Shown: positions 1-8,662, counted from the first letter of the stretch. The stretch: DNA of 52,612 bases from an uncultured Clostridium sp. (GCA_934755305.1 CAKVLD010000015.1:1-52612), one strand, 5' to 3'. Translations and numbers: made by a program. Notes: a model not told the origin generated them from the letters alone.

Positions 1-59
<59 letters not shown>

Positions 60-65
60 ACATTT

Positions 66-182
66 ACCTGGCAACGTTCTACTCTTCCACACGGTCTCCC
101 ATGCAGTACCATTGACGCTGTAGAGCTTAACTTTCCTGTTCGGAATGGTAAGGAGTGTTTCCTCTACGCCATCATCACCAGA
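66..182 (-). rRNA. rrf: 5S ribosomal RNA
   Basis: The reverse complement has the hallmarks of a clostridial 5S rRNA: TGGTGATGATGGCG at the 5' end, the conserved CCGAAC loop, TACTGCATGGGAGACC, and a 3' strand ending GTTGCCAGGT that pairs with the 5' end. Its length is about 117 nt. No 23S gene precedes it: upstream is a consensus promoter and then hydG. This 5S therefore heads its own transcript with tRNA-Phe instead of closing a 16S-23S-5S operon. End positions are accurate to a few bases. Confidence 0.95.
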
Positions 183-192
183 TACAATTAGT

Positions 193-221
193 ATTATATA
201 TACTTATAAGATTACTGTCAA
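193..221 (-). promoter_or_regulatory. Consensus sigma-A promoter of the 5S/tRNA-Phe unit
   Basis: On the minus strand TTGACA (216-221) and TATAAT (193-198) are both perfect consensus hexamers separated by exactly 17 bp. The predicted start lies around 186, only a few bases before the mature 5S end, so there is almost no leader. Confidence 0.85.
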
Positions 222-299
222 TACTTTTTTCCTGTTTTTTTCTTGATATAATTCAAAATAAAATATTTTTCTTCTATATTTTTAAAAAGAGTATTGAAT

Positions 300-348
300 T
301 TAATAAAAAAGTGACAGATTCCAAAACCTGTTTTTGGCGTTCTGTCAC
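300..348 (-). terminator. Intrinsic terminator after hydG
   Basis: An inverted repeat GTGACAGA / TCTGTCAC (311-348) with an inner CCAAAA/TTTTGG stem is followed on the minus strand by TTTTTTATTAAA. It lies about 30 bp past the hydG stop and ends the TM1266-hydG transcript before the 5S promoter. Confidence 0.8.
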
Positions 349-377
349 AATAATATAATTATATTTTATTTAAGACT

Positions 378-1796
378 TTAGAAACGGAAATCTCTTTTTC
401 CATTTTCTATATCTTTAAAATGTTGCAACACTAACTTTCTAACCTTATCACTTTTAATACTCATTAATTCTTTTTCTATAATTTCTACAGAAGATTCCTT
501 TGTAATTTCTGATGCATAATCTTCTAAATATTCCTTTAATGTCATAAGAGCATTAGGTTGACAACAATTAGCTATTTGTCCACTCTTAACAAGACTCATA
601 AATCTATCTCCTGTACGACCTTCCCTATAACAAGCTGTACAGAAGCTTGGTATATATCCTAAATCTAATAGCCATTTAACTACTTCATCTAATGTCCTAT
701 TATCTGATACATCAAATTGTGCAGAATTATCTTCTTCCTCTTCTTTTTCTGCATATCCACCAACACTTGTTCTTGAAGCGCCGCTTACTTGAGATATACC
801 TAAATCTAATACTTTTTCACGTGTTTTTTGTGATTCACGTGTAGAAACTATCATTCCTGTATAAGGTACTGCAATACGTAATACTGCAACTATCTTTTGG
901 AATATTTCGTCTGATATTGCATTGCTAAAATCATCTGGATTTATATCATCAGCTGGGCGTATACGCGGTACACTTATAGTGTGAGGTCCAACACCATGTA
1001 CTGCTTCTAAGTGCTCTGCATGCATAAGTAATCCAACAAAATCATACTTATACATATTTAATCCAAATAATACACCTAATCCTACATCATCTATACCACC
1101 TTCCATAGCACGATCCATAGCTTCTGTATGATATGCATAGTCATGTTTTGGACCTGTTGGATGTAGTTCTTCATAACTCTTCTTGTTATATGTTTCTTGG
1201 AATAATATATATGTTCCTATTCCTGCTTCCTTTAATTTACGATAATTCTCCACTGTTGTTGCTGCTATATTAACATTTACTCTACGAATAGCCCCATTTT
1301 TATGCTTTATACTATATATTGTTTTTATACTTTCTAATACATACTCAATTGGATTATTTACCGGATCTTCTCCTGTTTCTAACGCTAGACGTTTATGCCC
1401 CATATCTTGCAAAGCATTAACTTCTTTTACTATCTCTTCTTGTGTAAGTTTCTTTCTACAAATATGTTTGTTCTTGTGATGATATGGACAATAAACACAT
1501 CCATTTACACAATAATTAGATAAATATAGTGGTGCAAACATTACTATTCGATTTCCATAAAGCTTTTGCTTTATTTGTTTAGCAAGTTCAAACATCTTTT
1601 GATTTGCATCTTCTAATTCACATTCAAGTAACACTAAAGCTTCTCTATGAGATAAGCCTTTACAATCTTTAGCTCTCTCAATTAAACTATCAATTAATTC
1701 TCTATTATTTTTGTTCTCTTTTGCATACTCAATAGTTTTTAAAATTTCTTCATCATCAATAAATTCTGTTGCTACTTTAGATTTAGGATTATACAT
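378..1796 (-). CDS. hydG: [FeFe]-hydrogenase H-cluster radical SAM maturase HydG
   Basis: HydG cleaves L-tyrosine to p-cresol and supplies the CO and cyanide ligands of the [FeFe]-hydrogenase H-cluster, in the cytoplasm. The 472-residue length is normal. The radical-SAM CX3CX2C motif is at residues 96-103 (CVNGCVYC). The C-terminal auxiliary-cluster cysteines are present as FCTACYREGRTGD followed by NCC. The start is set by AAGGAG about 9 nt upstream. It lies 28 bp after a small TM1266-type gene in the same operon. hydE, hydF and the hydrogenase itself are not in this window, so maturation genes are scattered, as is common in clostridia. A strong hairpin terminator follows. Confidence 0.96.
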   Translation of the reverse strand: MYNPKSKVATEFIDDEEILKTIEYAKENKNNRELIDSLIERAKDCKGLSHREALVLLECELEDANQKMFELAKQIKQKLYGNRIVMFAPLYLSNYCVNGCVYCPYHHKNKHICRKKLTQEEIVKEVNALQDMGHKRLALETGEDPVNNPIEYVLESIKTIYSIKHKNGAIRRVNVNIAATTVENYRKLKEAGIGTYILFQETYNKKSYEELHPTGPKHDYAYHTEAMDRAMEGGIDDVGLGVLFGLNMYKYDFVGLLMHAEHLEAVHGVGPHTISVPRIRPADDINPDDFSNAISDEIFQKIVAVLRIAVPYTGMIVSTRESQKTREKVLDLGISQVSGASRTSVGGYAEKEEEEDNSAQFDVSDNRTLDEVVKWLLDLGYIPSFCTACYREGRTGDRFMSLVKSGQIANCCQPNALMTLKEYLEDYASEITKESSVEIIEKELMSIKSDKVRKLVLQHFKDIENGKRDFRF

Positions 1797-1824
1797 ATTT
1801 TTAGCTCCTTATTTGTTTTGTTAA

Positions 1825-2076
1825 TTAAAGGCACCTTTTAGAATAGATAGTTTTTGTGCTAACTCCAGGTAACATACCTAATTTTCCTGATAAAGCACTT
1901 ATTACGTTGTTAGGGGCATCTACTACAATACTTATTATAGAAACTTTCTTCTCTTTATAAGGAATTCCCATTCTTCCTATAATGTACTCACCATATTCAT
2001 GTAATATAGAATTAAGTTTTTCTACTGATTTTTTATCCTCAACAATAACACCAATAAGTGCAATTCTTGTATCCAT
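1825..2076 (-). CDS. TM1266-type iron-only hydrogenase system putative regulator
   Basis: This 83-residue protein matches the small ACT/NikR-C-like family (type protein TM1266) that is repeatedly found next to hydrogenase maturases. Visible features are MDTRIALIGVIVEDKK, an alternating beta-alpha pattern, and GRMGIPYKEKKVSIISIVV. The longer reading frame runs to 2139, but the start at 2076 is preferred because AAGGAG lies about 10 nt before it and the upstream extension overlaps a terminator hairpin. It is followed immediately by hydG. The molecular role of the family is not established; regulation or ligand sensing is inferred from context. Confidence 0.85.
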   Translation of the reverse strand: MDTRIALIGVIVEDKKSVEKLNSILHEYGEYIIGRMGIPYKEKKVSIISIVVDAPNNVISALSGKLGMLPGVSTKTIYSKRCL

Positions 2077-2284
2077 AAAATAATTCTCCTTTATATATTT
2101 TACATAATTAAAAAGACAATCCTTGAAATAAAATTGCAAGGATTGTCCACAACAATTTACATAATGTAAATTTAAATTTCAAGCTATTATTACCGCCTTG
2201 TTACCAGGAAAACCCTTATGCCTTCAGTACGATTTTTTTAAATAGTTTACTCTCAGAATAACTAAATTGTATCTTCAAGCTCAC
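2077..2284 (-). promoter_or_regulatory. Structured 5' leader, candidate riboswitch or attenuator for TM1266-hydG
   Basis: About 200 nt separate a good promoter (2291-2319) from the TM1266 start, and a textbook terminator closes the leader. The leader contains a short hairpin TAGTT/AACTA around a CTGAGAG loop, a conserved-looking segment TTTCCTGGTAACAAGGCGG, and a CAAGG that can pair with CCTTG of the terminator 5' arm (possible antiterminator). I could not match it to TPP, FMN, SAM, lysine, glycine, purine, cobalamin, THF, c-di-GMP or T-box consensus. The ligand is unknown. It could alternatively be simply the 3' end of the upstream gene plus an unrelated promoter. Confidence 0.5.
2108..2147 (-). 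terminator. Intrinsic terminator between the leader and TM1266 gene
   Basis: A perfect 11-bp stem GACAATCCTTG / CAAGGATTGTC (2115-2147) is followed on the minus strand by TTTTTAATT. It lies inside the predicted leader and 30 bp before the TM1266 start. It either attenuates the hyd genes or ends transcription from the large upstream gene. Confidence 0.85.
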
Positions 2285-2290
2285 TTCTCC

Positions 2291-2319
2291 ATTATATAGC
2301 TTATTACCTAATTTTTCAA
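2291..2319 (-). promoter_or_regulatory. Promoter for the TM1266-hydG leader
   Basis: TTGAAA (2314-2319) and TATAAT (2291-2296) are spaced by 17 bp on the minus strand. The predicted start is near 2284. It lies between the stop of the large ligase-reductase gene and the structured leader, so the hyd genes need not depend on the upstream gene. Confidence 0.7.
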
Positions 2320-2359
2320 ATCATTTAAAATTATAGTTTTTTATACTGTATAAACAACT

Positions 2360-5300
2360 TTATACAAAGTTCTTAAGATACTTTCTAATTAGCCCTTCAT
2401 CTATAGGAGGACATGTTATTCCACTACCTTCTAATGCTTTATCTGCGTTAGATGTTTCATGATGTGCTTCTACTGCTCCATACCTAAATGCTAATTCCTC
2501 TTCTCTATTTTTCTTAGTAATTTTAAATAAAGCTTCTAACAACTTTAATGGATGTTCATTACCTGATTTATATAAAATTTCTTTCCATTCTTCATAATCC
2601 ATAGGTTTTGCTTCATATCCACTTCTATTAATTACTTCTCCTAACCACTTTAACGGAACTTTTACTGAATTCAACAAATTATATGCTTTTCCATATGCTG
2701 AACCTTTTTTAGATATATTAACTATTGCATCTGCAATATAATCTACTTGAGTCATATGCATATTCATATCTATTAATGGATAACTCTTTGTATCAATTAT
2801 AGCCTTAATTGTTCTACTAACTGAATCTCCAAGTTTCCATATACCAGTATCAGTAGCACCTGTAATTTCTCCTGGACGATATATAGCCGCTCTTAAGCCA
2901 CGCTCTCTAGCAATATGAATAATATTTTCTGCTACCCACTTAGTTTCACTATAAGATAGATAATATCCCTTACATTCCTTCAACTCATCATCTTCTGATA
3001 CAGTTCTATTAAAATAGCTTGGATTATCAAATACACTATATGAAGATATATAATTATAGAACTTAGGTTTACCCTCACAAGCTAATGCAATTGTCTTTAC
3101 AGTACCTAATACATTAGCATCCTTTAACTTAGCATATGGATATATAAAGTTAAGAACAGCACCATTGTGATAGATAATATCTATATTTTCAGTTAAGAAT
3201 TTATACTTGTCCTCATCTATACCTAATAAAGGCTTTTCAAGAGATCCTAGTACTGGTACTATATGTTCTAAATATTCTTCCTTCCAAACTTTATAGTATT
3301 CCATGTTATCTTTAATTCTTTGTAACCCAGCCTCTTCACTCTTAGCTCTTACATGGCAATAAATTTTCCCTTTAGTTGTTGATAATAAACTTCTAATTAG
3401 ATACGCTCCAACAAATCCAGTAGTACCAGTTAGGAATATATTCTTCATTTCTGGATTCTCAGTTTTATATTGAGCTGGTCTAATACTTTCATCTAATACT
3501 ACTTCATCACATAAGAATGATTTATCTTTTTCTAAAGTTGATAAATCTTCACCAGCTAATGATTTGTCTATATATTCAGCAATATTAATTATTGTAGGAT
3601 TTTCAAATATAAATGCTACTGGAACACTTACTTTAAAAGTTTTTTCTATATTGTTTGTAAGTCCTACTACTTGTAATGAGTCCATACCTAGACTTAATAA
3701 ATTATCATCTATTGTAGCTTTTACTGAAAAATCATTTTTAATTATAGTTCCTAATACTTCTTGAGTTTTGGTATTATATGATATTATCTTTTCTTCCTCA
3801 CTATCCTTTGTACTACCTATTAAGGATAACTTACCTTCATTATAAGCTCTTGCTGCTGCCATTATAGATATTTTCCCATTATCTGAAGCCGGAATATCTT
3901 TTATGTCTGCAAATCCCACTTCATAAGGAGTTATTTCAAAGTATTTTAGAGCACAAGAATTTATCTTATTAATGATTTCATCTTTATTAATCTTATTAAT
4001 AAGTTCTTTTCTGCCCCCAATTACTATAACTAATTTTTCCTTATTATCTCTATTTACTGAGAATGGTACTATACTAGCAGTCTCTAATTCATTTATATTA
4101 TGTTTTAGTTTTAAAATTATATCATTTGGTAAGATATTATTACCGTTTACTATTATAAGTTCTTTTATACGGCCTGTTATATATATATAATTATTTTTTA
4201 TTATTCCTAAATCACCTGTTCTAAGAAAAATTCCTTCATATCCTTTAAGAGTTGCTTCAAATGTTTCTTTAGTGGCTTCTTCATTTTTATAATATTCTTT
4301 TGCATTACATCCTGATTGAACCCATATTTCTCCGAATTCATCTTCTTTACATTCTTCTAAGGTATGTGGATTTACTACTTTAAATAATACTCCTGGTATT
4401 GGTGTTCCACTTGATACAAAATTCATAGTATTGTCTGTATCTTCATCTGCTAAAACTAATTTACCATTTTTGTATGCATCAAAGTCTATAGATAAGTTAG
4501 TTTTTTCTTCATACTTTGGAGCTACACTTATACCACAAGCTGTTTCACTTAGACCATAACCTGGTCCAAATTTATCTATAGAAACACCAAATTCTTTATA
4601 CTCTTCAACAAAATTAACCATTCCTTCATAACTAATCATTTCTGATCCATTTAAGTATAATTCTACTGTTGATAAATCTATATTCTTATCTTTTAATGAG
4701 TTAGCAGGAACTAACTTTGGATAAGTTTCATATACTGAATTTGGTGCTAGAGTAGCATTAGCTTTAAATTCACTAACCCCTTCAATCCATCTAGATGGTT
4801 TTTCAAGAAATGCAGCTGGTGACATAATACCTGAAACTATATTATCATTTAAAACTGCTGAGAATATCAAATAAGCTAATCCTAAGTTATGGAAGAAAGG
4901 TACCCATCCAAAAACTCTTCTTATTTGACTATATACTGCTAAACATCCATTTAATGAACTTAATAAGTTTCCATATCTAACTACTATTCCTTTTGGTGCA
5001 CTAGTTGATCCAGATGAATATTGTATATAAATAACGTCATCTACAGTTATATGCTCTGGTTCAAAGTTTGTTACATCTTCACAACCTTCTACATCTATTA
5101 CTTTTATTTCATTTAACAAATTAGTATACTTACTATTATTTTTTAATTTTAATAATACACCTTCTAATGTATCTCTTAAGTTAGTTCCACATAATATAAA
5201 TTTAGGCTCACATGAACTTACTACAGATAAAAACCTATCCATTTTATTTGAATCTATTGGTGGTGGAATTAATGTAAATACCACACCTGATAATACAGAT

Positions 5301-5563
5301 GCAACAACTGACAATACATTATCATAAGTTTGAGTAGAGAATATTACTGCTCTATCTCCTTTTTTAGCTCCTTGTTTCTTTAATTCAGCAGCTATATTTA
5401 AGGATTTGTCTAATAATTCTTTTCTAGTAATCTCTGTTACTTTTTTGCTTTCTCCAATAAAGTCATAAAAGGTAAAGCATGCTTCATTTCCTTTTGCGCC
5501 TTCAGAATTTAGTTTTAGCAATCTGTAAAAATCATCTTCGTTTTCCTTAATATAATATTTCAT
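2360..5563 (-). CDS. Fatty-acyl-AMP-ligase / carrier / thioester-reductase protein (carboxylic acid reductase-like, NRPS-like)
   Basis: The 1067-residue protein has three domains. Residues 1-580 are an adenylating enzyme with P-loop QYSSGSTSAPKG at about 181-192, FLRTGDLG at about 446-453, and the late catalytic lysine in DNGKI at about 564. A carrier domain follows with phosphopantetheine serine in LGMDSLQ at about 629. Residues 700-1067 are an SDR-type thioester reductase with TGTTGFVG at about 712-719 and a YSETK catalytic motif near 890. Known relatives activate a carboxylic acid with ATP, load it on the carrier arm and release it reductively as an aldehyde or alcohol. The N-terminal domain looks FAAL-like, which suggests a fatty or hydroxy acid substrate; this is inference. 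GGGAG precedes the ATG. No phosphopantetheinyl transferase or tailoring gene is adjacent. Confidence 0.88.
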   Translation of the reverse strand: MKYYIKENEDDFYRLLKLNSEGAKGNEACFTFYDFIGESKKVTEITRKELLDKSLNIAAELKKQGAKKGDRAVIFSTQTYDNVLSVVASVLSGVVFTLIPPPIDSNKMDRFLSVVSSCEPKFILCGTNLRDTLEGVLLKLKNNSKYTNLLNEIKVIDVEGCEDVTNFEPEHITVDDVIYIQYSSGSTSAPKGIVVRYGNLLSSLNGCLAVYSQIRRVFGWVPFFHNLGLAYLIFSAVLNDNIVSGIMSPAAFLEKPSRWIEGVSEFKANATLAPNSVYETYPKLVPANSLKDKNIDLSTVELYLNGSEMISYEGMVNFVEEYKEFGVSIDKFGPGYGLSETACGISVAPKYEEKTNLSIDFDAYKNGKLVLADEDTDNTMNFVSSGTPIPGVLFKVVNPHTLEECKEDEFGEIWVQSGCNAKEYYKNEEATKETFEATLKGYEGIFLRTGDLGIIKNNYIYITGRIKELIIVNGNNILPNDIILKLKHNINELETASIVPFSVNRDNKEKLVIVIGGRKELINKINKDEIINKINSCALKYFEITPYEVGFADIKDIPASDNGKISIMAAARAYNEGKLSLIGSTKDSEEEKIISYNTKTQEVLGTIIKNDFSVKATIDDNLLSLGMDSLQVVGLTNNIEKTFKVSVPVAFIFENPTIINIAEYIDKSLAGEDLSTLEKDKSFLCDEVVLDESIRPAQYKTENPEMKNIFLTGTTGFVGAYLIRSLLSTTKGKIYCHVRAKSEEAGLQRIKDNMEYYKVWKEEYLEHIVPVLGSLEKPLLGIDEDKYKFLTENIDIIYHNGAVLNFIYPYAKLKDANVLGTVKTIALACEGKPKFYNYISSYSVFDNPSYFNRTVSEDDELKECKGYYLSYSETKWVAENIIHIARERGLRAAIYRPGEITGATDTGIWKLGDSVSRTIKAIIDTKSYPLIDMNMHMTQVDYIADAIVNISKKGSAYGKAYNLLNSVKVPLKWLGEVINRSGYEAKPMDYEEWKEILYKSGNEHPLKLLEALFKITKKNREEELAFRYGAVEAHHETSNADKALEGSGITCPPIDEGLIRKYLKNFV

Positions 5564-5907
5564 GACTACACTCCCTTATTATGAATATTTTGGAATTATA
5601 TTTGCTTATATATTACTACTTTTTTTTATAATAAACAATGTATTTTTATATTATTTATTAAAAAAATATACTTTTTTTTGAGTTAATACACCTTCTTGAC
5701 ACAACTCGTTATACTCTTCAGTACAGTATTTTAGTAATATTCTATATTTTAAAATTCATTTATTCATATATTGTATTTTTTTTAGGAGCATTATTGTTTT
5801 TGTAAGATATTTTTTCTTATATTTTCCATTTGTTATTAAGTGTTTAATTTTATTAAAACTTTTTTATTTTTACTCATAACATACTTCCCACTATTTATAT
5901 AAAATAA
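5564..5907. other. AT-rich intergenic region upstream of the ligase-reductase
   Basis: About 340 bp of extremely AT-rich DNA with homopolymer T and A tracts separate the large gene from a small gene on the same strand. It should contain the ligase-reductase promoter on the minus strand, but I see no convincing -35/-10 pair and no coding sequence. Confidence 0.5.
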
Positions 5908-5955
5908 ATACTAATGCACTATTTCCTCGTTTTTATAGAAATAAAGCATTAGTAT
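5908..5955 (-). terminator. Long hairpin, probable terminator of the 48-residue gene
   Basis: ATACTAATGC / GCATTAGTAT arms enclose an inner TATTTC/GAAATA stem. The minus-strand continuation is U-rich (TTTATTTTATATA) and it lies 13 bp past the small gene's stop. Confidence 0.6.
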
Positions 5956-5967
5956 ATGTCTAAAATC

Positions 5968-6114
5968 TTAAAAATGTTTATTTATTTCATGCTGAATTCT
6001 CTTTAAATCTTTTAATCTTAAATTAGTTTTTTCCATTATGCTATCAAAAGATTCTCCTGCAATCATCATTTCTCTAGCTTGTTGTTTTAGCGAAGAACCA
6101 TTATTTTTGCTCAT
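5968..6114 (-). CDS. 48-residue hypothetical protein
   Basis: This short gene is absent from ordinary long-ORF lists. It has an excellent ribosome site (GGAGG, 8 nt before ATG) and ends at TAA just before a hairpin. The product starts MSKNNGSSLKQQAREMM and ends KDLKRIQHEINKHF. It is predicted to be all-helical, with a pattern (helix, GESFDSIM turn, helix) like a small helix-turn-helix. No function is recognised. Ribosome site, codon usage and terminator make it likely to be real. Confidence 0.6.
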   Translation of the reverse strand: MSKNNGSSLKQQAREMMIAGESFDSIMEKTNLRLKDLKRIQHEINKHF

Positions 6115-6201
6115 ATGATAACCTCCAATACTATCTATTAATAAACTTAGTTTATCTTTTAAAGAGGCAATCTATTCACTTAGTTTGTTTACTAACTACT
6201 T

Positions 6202-6234
6202 TTAGAATTTTAATCTCCCTGTTTTTATTTTCAT
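6202..6234 (-). CDS. 10-codon mini-ORF with strong Shine-Dalgarno
   Basis: AAAGGAGG is placed 5 nt before an ATG that opens MKIKTGRLKF followed by TAA. It lies about 90 bp upstream of the 48-residue gene on the same strand. It could be a leader peptide, or the start of a gene whose remainder was lost. Translation cannot be judged from sequence. Confidence 0.3.
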   Translation of the reverse strand: MKIKTGRLKF

Positions 6235-6283
6235 AAAAACCTCCTTTATACAATATTCTATACTTAAAATACACTTTATTCCA

Positions 6284-6790
6284 TCAAATTGTATCAAGTA
6301 ATTTTCTTACTTCTTGTCTATTATGTAAAATATATATTTTTTTACCTTCTACTTTTTTTAACATATTTAAGTACTTATTTCTATTTTTCTTATTAAAATT
6401 CCATACCCACTTAAGAAAATCAATATTAAACTTTTCTGGGCAATTATCAGCCATATCTATTCTAGTTTTACCATAATTTGAAATCACTCTTTTTATTACT
6501 CCAAAAATGCATATAATTGTAGGAAAGTCCAAATAAATAATTGTATCACTTTCTTCGAATCTCTTTTGAATTGTTCTATTATAATTTCCATCAATAATCC
6601 ATTTATCTTTTTTCAATTCATTTTCTACTATTTCATCAAATTCTTCTTTCGTTATAGGAACCCAATTATCTGTCCAAAATATTTGATCTAAGTGTACAAC
6701 TGGTATATTTAGTTTTCTTCCAAGCTTTATAGAAAGAGTACTTTTACCACTTCCTCCACATCCAATAATACTTATTTTTTTACACACCAT
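6284..6790 (-). CDS. P-loop kinase of the DNA topology modulation protein (FlaR-like) family
   Basis: A 168-residue nucleoside/shikimate-kinase-fold protein. The Walker A GCGGSGKST is near the N-terminus, followed by LNIPVVHLDQIFWTDNWVP and WIIDGNYNRT, which are typical of the family annotated as topology modulation protein. The start at 6790 (MVCKKISIIG) is preferred over the longer frame to 6853 because the upstream extension is a non-homologous hydrophobic stretch and GGTG lies 8 nt before this ATG. The family's substrate is not known and the historical name is misleading. It is monocistronic. Confidence 0.78.
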   Translation of the reverse strand: MVCKKISIIGCGGSGKSTLSIKLGRKLNIPVVHLDQIFWTDNWVPITKEEFDEIVENELKKDKWIIDGNYNRTIQKRFEESDTIIYLDFPTIICIFGVIKRVISNYGKTRIDMADNCPEKFNIDFLKWVWNFNKKNRNKYLNMLKKVEGKKIYILHNRQEVRKLLDTI

Positions 6791-6988
6791 GCATTTCACC
6801 AACTTTTCACCAATATTTACAATAAAAATGAAGATAAACAAAGTTAACAACAATGTCTATCTTCAAAATTATCTATCCTTTTTTATAAAATATATTTTTC
6901 AAAACACACTGTTTCTGGCATAGATACTTCTTTTATTAAAAATACTATTAATTTTCGTAATATATTTTTTATTTTTTTATTATTCCTT

Positions 6989-7666
6989 TTATTTTATTAC
7001 TCTTCTAGCTCCATAATAGTGTTGAGTGTAATAATCAGAATTTAATTGAGATATTGTTACACCCTTACTGCTACTAGCATGAATAAATTGGTTTCCCCCT
7101 ATATAAATACCAACGTGAGAAGGATTAGTACATCCACTATAAGTATCCTTAAAGAAAACTAAGTCTCCTGCTTTTAAGTTTGCTTTAGATACGCTTGTGC
7201 CATTCTTAATTTGATCTTTAGTTGTTCTACCTATTGTTACTCCACATTTCTTAAATACATATTGAGTATATCCTGAACAATCAAATCCTGAAGTTGTAGT
7301 TCCTCCCCATTTATAAGGTACTCCTATATACTTCTTAGCTTCTGCAACTACTTTAGAACCAGTTGTAGTACCATTTATAGTAATATAACTTCCACTTACA
7401 TAACCATATCCACTACCATATTTAATTTTATGCCATCCATTAGACTCAGTTGATACTATTGTAACAGTTGCTCCTTTTTTTAAAGATCCTATTATCTTTC
7501 CATTAGTATTTGGTTGTGATCTAACATTTAAGCTTGTTGCTGTTACAGACCCTGTTTTTGTTGCAGCTGACGCTACTACTGCTGTTGAATCTGGAATAAT
7601 CCCTACAGCTTGTCCCCCTAAAATCATTGATGTTAAAATAGCTAAACTTGCTACTCTTCTTTTCAT
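6989..7666 (-). CDS. Secreted SH3b-NlpC/P60 cell-wall endopeptidase
   Basis: A 225-residue exported peptidoglycan hydrolase. It has a signal peptide at residues 1-34 (MKRRVASLAILTSMIL, VVASA-A cleavage). A bacterial SH3 domain at about 38-97 (LNVRSQPNTNGKIIG) binds the wall. An NlpC/P60 domain at about 104-225 has catalytic Cys130 in GFDCSGY, His184 in PSHVGIY and His196 in FIHAS. Such enzymes cut D-Glu-diaminopimelate bonds in stem peptides. GGGGG precedes the start. It stands alone; no terminator is evident in the AT-rich sequence downstream. Confidence 0.93.
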   Translation of the reverse strand: MKRRVASLAILTSMILGGQAVGIIPDSTAVVASAATKTGSVTATSLNVRSQPNTNGKIIGSLKKGATVTIVSTESNGWHKIKYGSGYGYVSGSYITINGTTTGSKVVAEAKKYIGVPYKWGGTTTSGFDCSGYTQYVFKKCGVTIGRTTKDQIKNGTSVSKANLKAGDLVFFKDTYSGCTNPSHVGIYIGGNQFIHASSSKGVTISQLNSDYYTQHYYGARRVIK

Positions 7667-7809
7667 TGTAATTCCCCCTTTTATCTTTTTTACTATTATA
7701 TTTTAACATTAATTTTATTTTTTTGTAAATATTTACAGGATATTTTTACATATCTTTTCCACATTTATTACTTTTTATTTAGATAAATTATTAAAAATAG
7801 AAAACGTAA

Positions 7810-8283
7810 TTATATCTCTTTTCCTAGATAATAATCATCATATGATTTTGCAGTAAAGTCTAATAGCCTTGCTTCAAACATATAACCTTGCATTATCCAA
7901 AAACAAACGCCTACTTTATTACCTACATTTGTTTTTATATATATCTTTCTCATGCCATTCTCTTTAGCAACCTGTTCTATATACCTTACTAACTTACTTC
8001 CAAGGCCTGTTCTTTTATCATCTTTATTTACACCAAGCCATACAATTTCCCCTACATTTTCAGCTCCTTCAAATTGATTTAACTTAATTACTCCAAATCC
8101 TTTTACTGAACTTTCAACTTCAATTACAAATGTGTTATAGATATCATTACTGTAAAAATCACTAACAACAGCTTCTGCAACTTCTTCAACATTTTCATTT
8201 CCTAGCATTACTTTCACTAAATCTTCTAGTGCTTTTCTATCCTCTTCTTTTATTCTTCTTATTACTTCCTTAGCATTCTTCAT
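7810..8283 (-). CDS. GNAT-family N-acetyltransferase
   Basis: A 157-residue acetyl-CoA-dependent acyltransferase. The GNAT core is visible as VEVSSVKGFGVIKLNQF, VGEIVWLGV, and the CoA-binding KRTGLGSKLV loop (R/QxxGxG/A), then CFWIMQGYMFEARLLDF. The start at 8283 (MKNAKEV) is chosen because GGGTG lies 6 nt upstream; an in-frame GTG at 8292 would overlap that site. The substrate is unknown. It is the last ordinary gene before the rearranged sir2 region. Confidence 0.85.
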   Translation of the reverse strand: MKNAKEVIRRIKEEDRKALEDLVKVMLGNENVEEVAEAVVSDFYSNDIYNTFVIEVESSVKGFGVIKLNQFEGAENVGEIVWLGVNKDDKRTGLGSKLVRYIEQVAKENGMRKIYIKTNVGNKVGVCFWIMQGYMFEARLLDFTAKSYDDYYLGKEI

Positions 8284-8477
8284 AACTATCACCCTTTATT
8301 TTGTATATATTGAATTTATTGTATCACATTGCTATTAAAAAATTCTATTTTTTTGATACTAACACAGGTAAACTCTCACCTTTAACAATCTGTTTATTTT
8401 TCAGGGTAATACACTTAGTTTTATTTTCTTATTTCTTATGCAATAAAATTATAAATTTAATTCGGAGATGATTTTAA

Positions 8478-8563
8478 ATGATTATTGAAATAGAAAAGTT
8501 AACTCAAATACTTAGAGATAGTGATAATATAGTTTTCTTTGGAGGTGCTGGAGTAAGTACTGA
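8478..8563 (+). pseudogene. 5' fragment of a disrupted sir2 gene
   Basis: Its upstream region (from about 8405) and first 86 coding bases are about 90% identical to the intact sir2 at 10788, including the TTCGGAG ribosome site. It reads MIIEIEKLTQILRDSDN and VFFGGAGVSTE, then leaves the sir2 sequence at 8562-8564 and stops at TAA 8574. The continuation (ESNIPDFRS) is found at 15635, so the gene was split by an insertion. Differences from the intact copy are mostly silent, showing that it was a functional gene before disruption. Confidence 0.88.
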
Positions 8564-8581
8564 GATACGGATATAAACCCA
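8562..8581 (+). repeat. Left terminal inverted repeat of the sir2-inserted element
   Basis: GAGATACGGATATAAACCCA at the point where sir2 homology stops is the inverted counterpart (18 of 20 matches) of 15611-15630 (GAGATAGGGATGTAAACCCA on the minus strand), where sir2 homology resumes. Confidence 0.75.
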
Positions 8582-8662
8582 CCACATTAACTATAATTAC
8601 AAAGTAAAATTTTACATATAATAATTTGTTTATTTTTCAGGAAAATTTGCTATAATATAAAT

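Noticed and set aside
155..358. 67-residue plus-strand ORF
   Set aside because: It overlaps the 5S rRNA, its promoter and the hydG terminator, is dominated by Phe/Ile codons and has no ribosome site.
2140..2284. T-box leader for the hyd operon (tyrosine link through HydG)
   Set aside because: The diagnostic TGGNACCGCG antiterminator sequence is absent; CCTGGTAACAAGGCGG is only superficially similar and no specifier loop could be placed.
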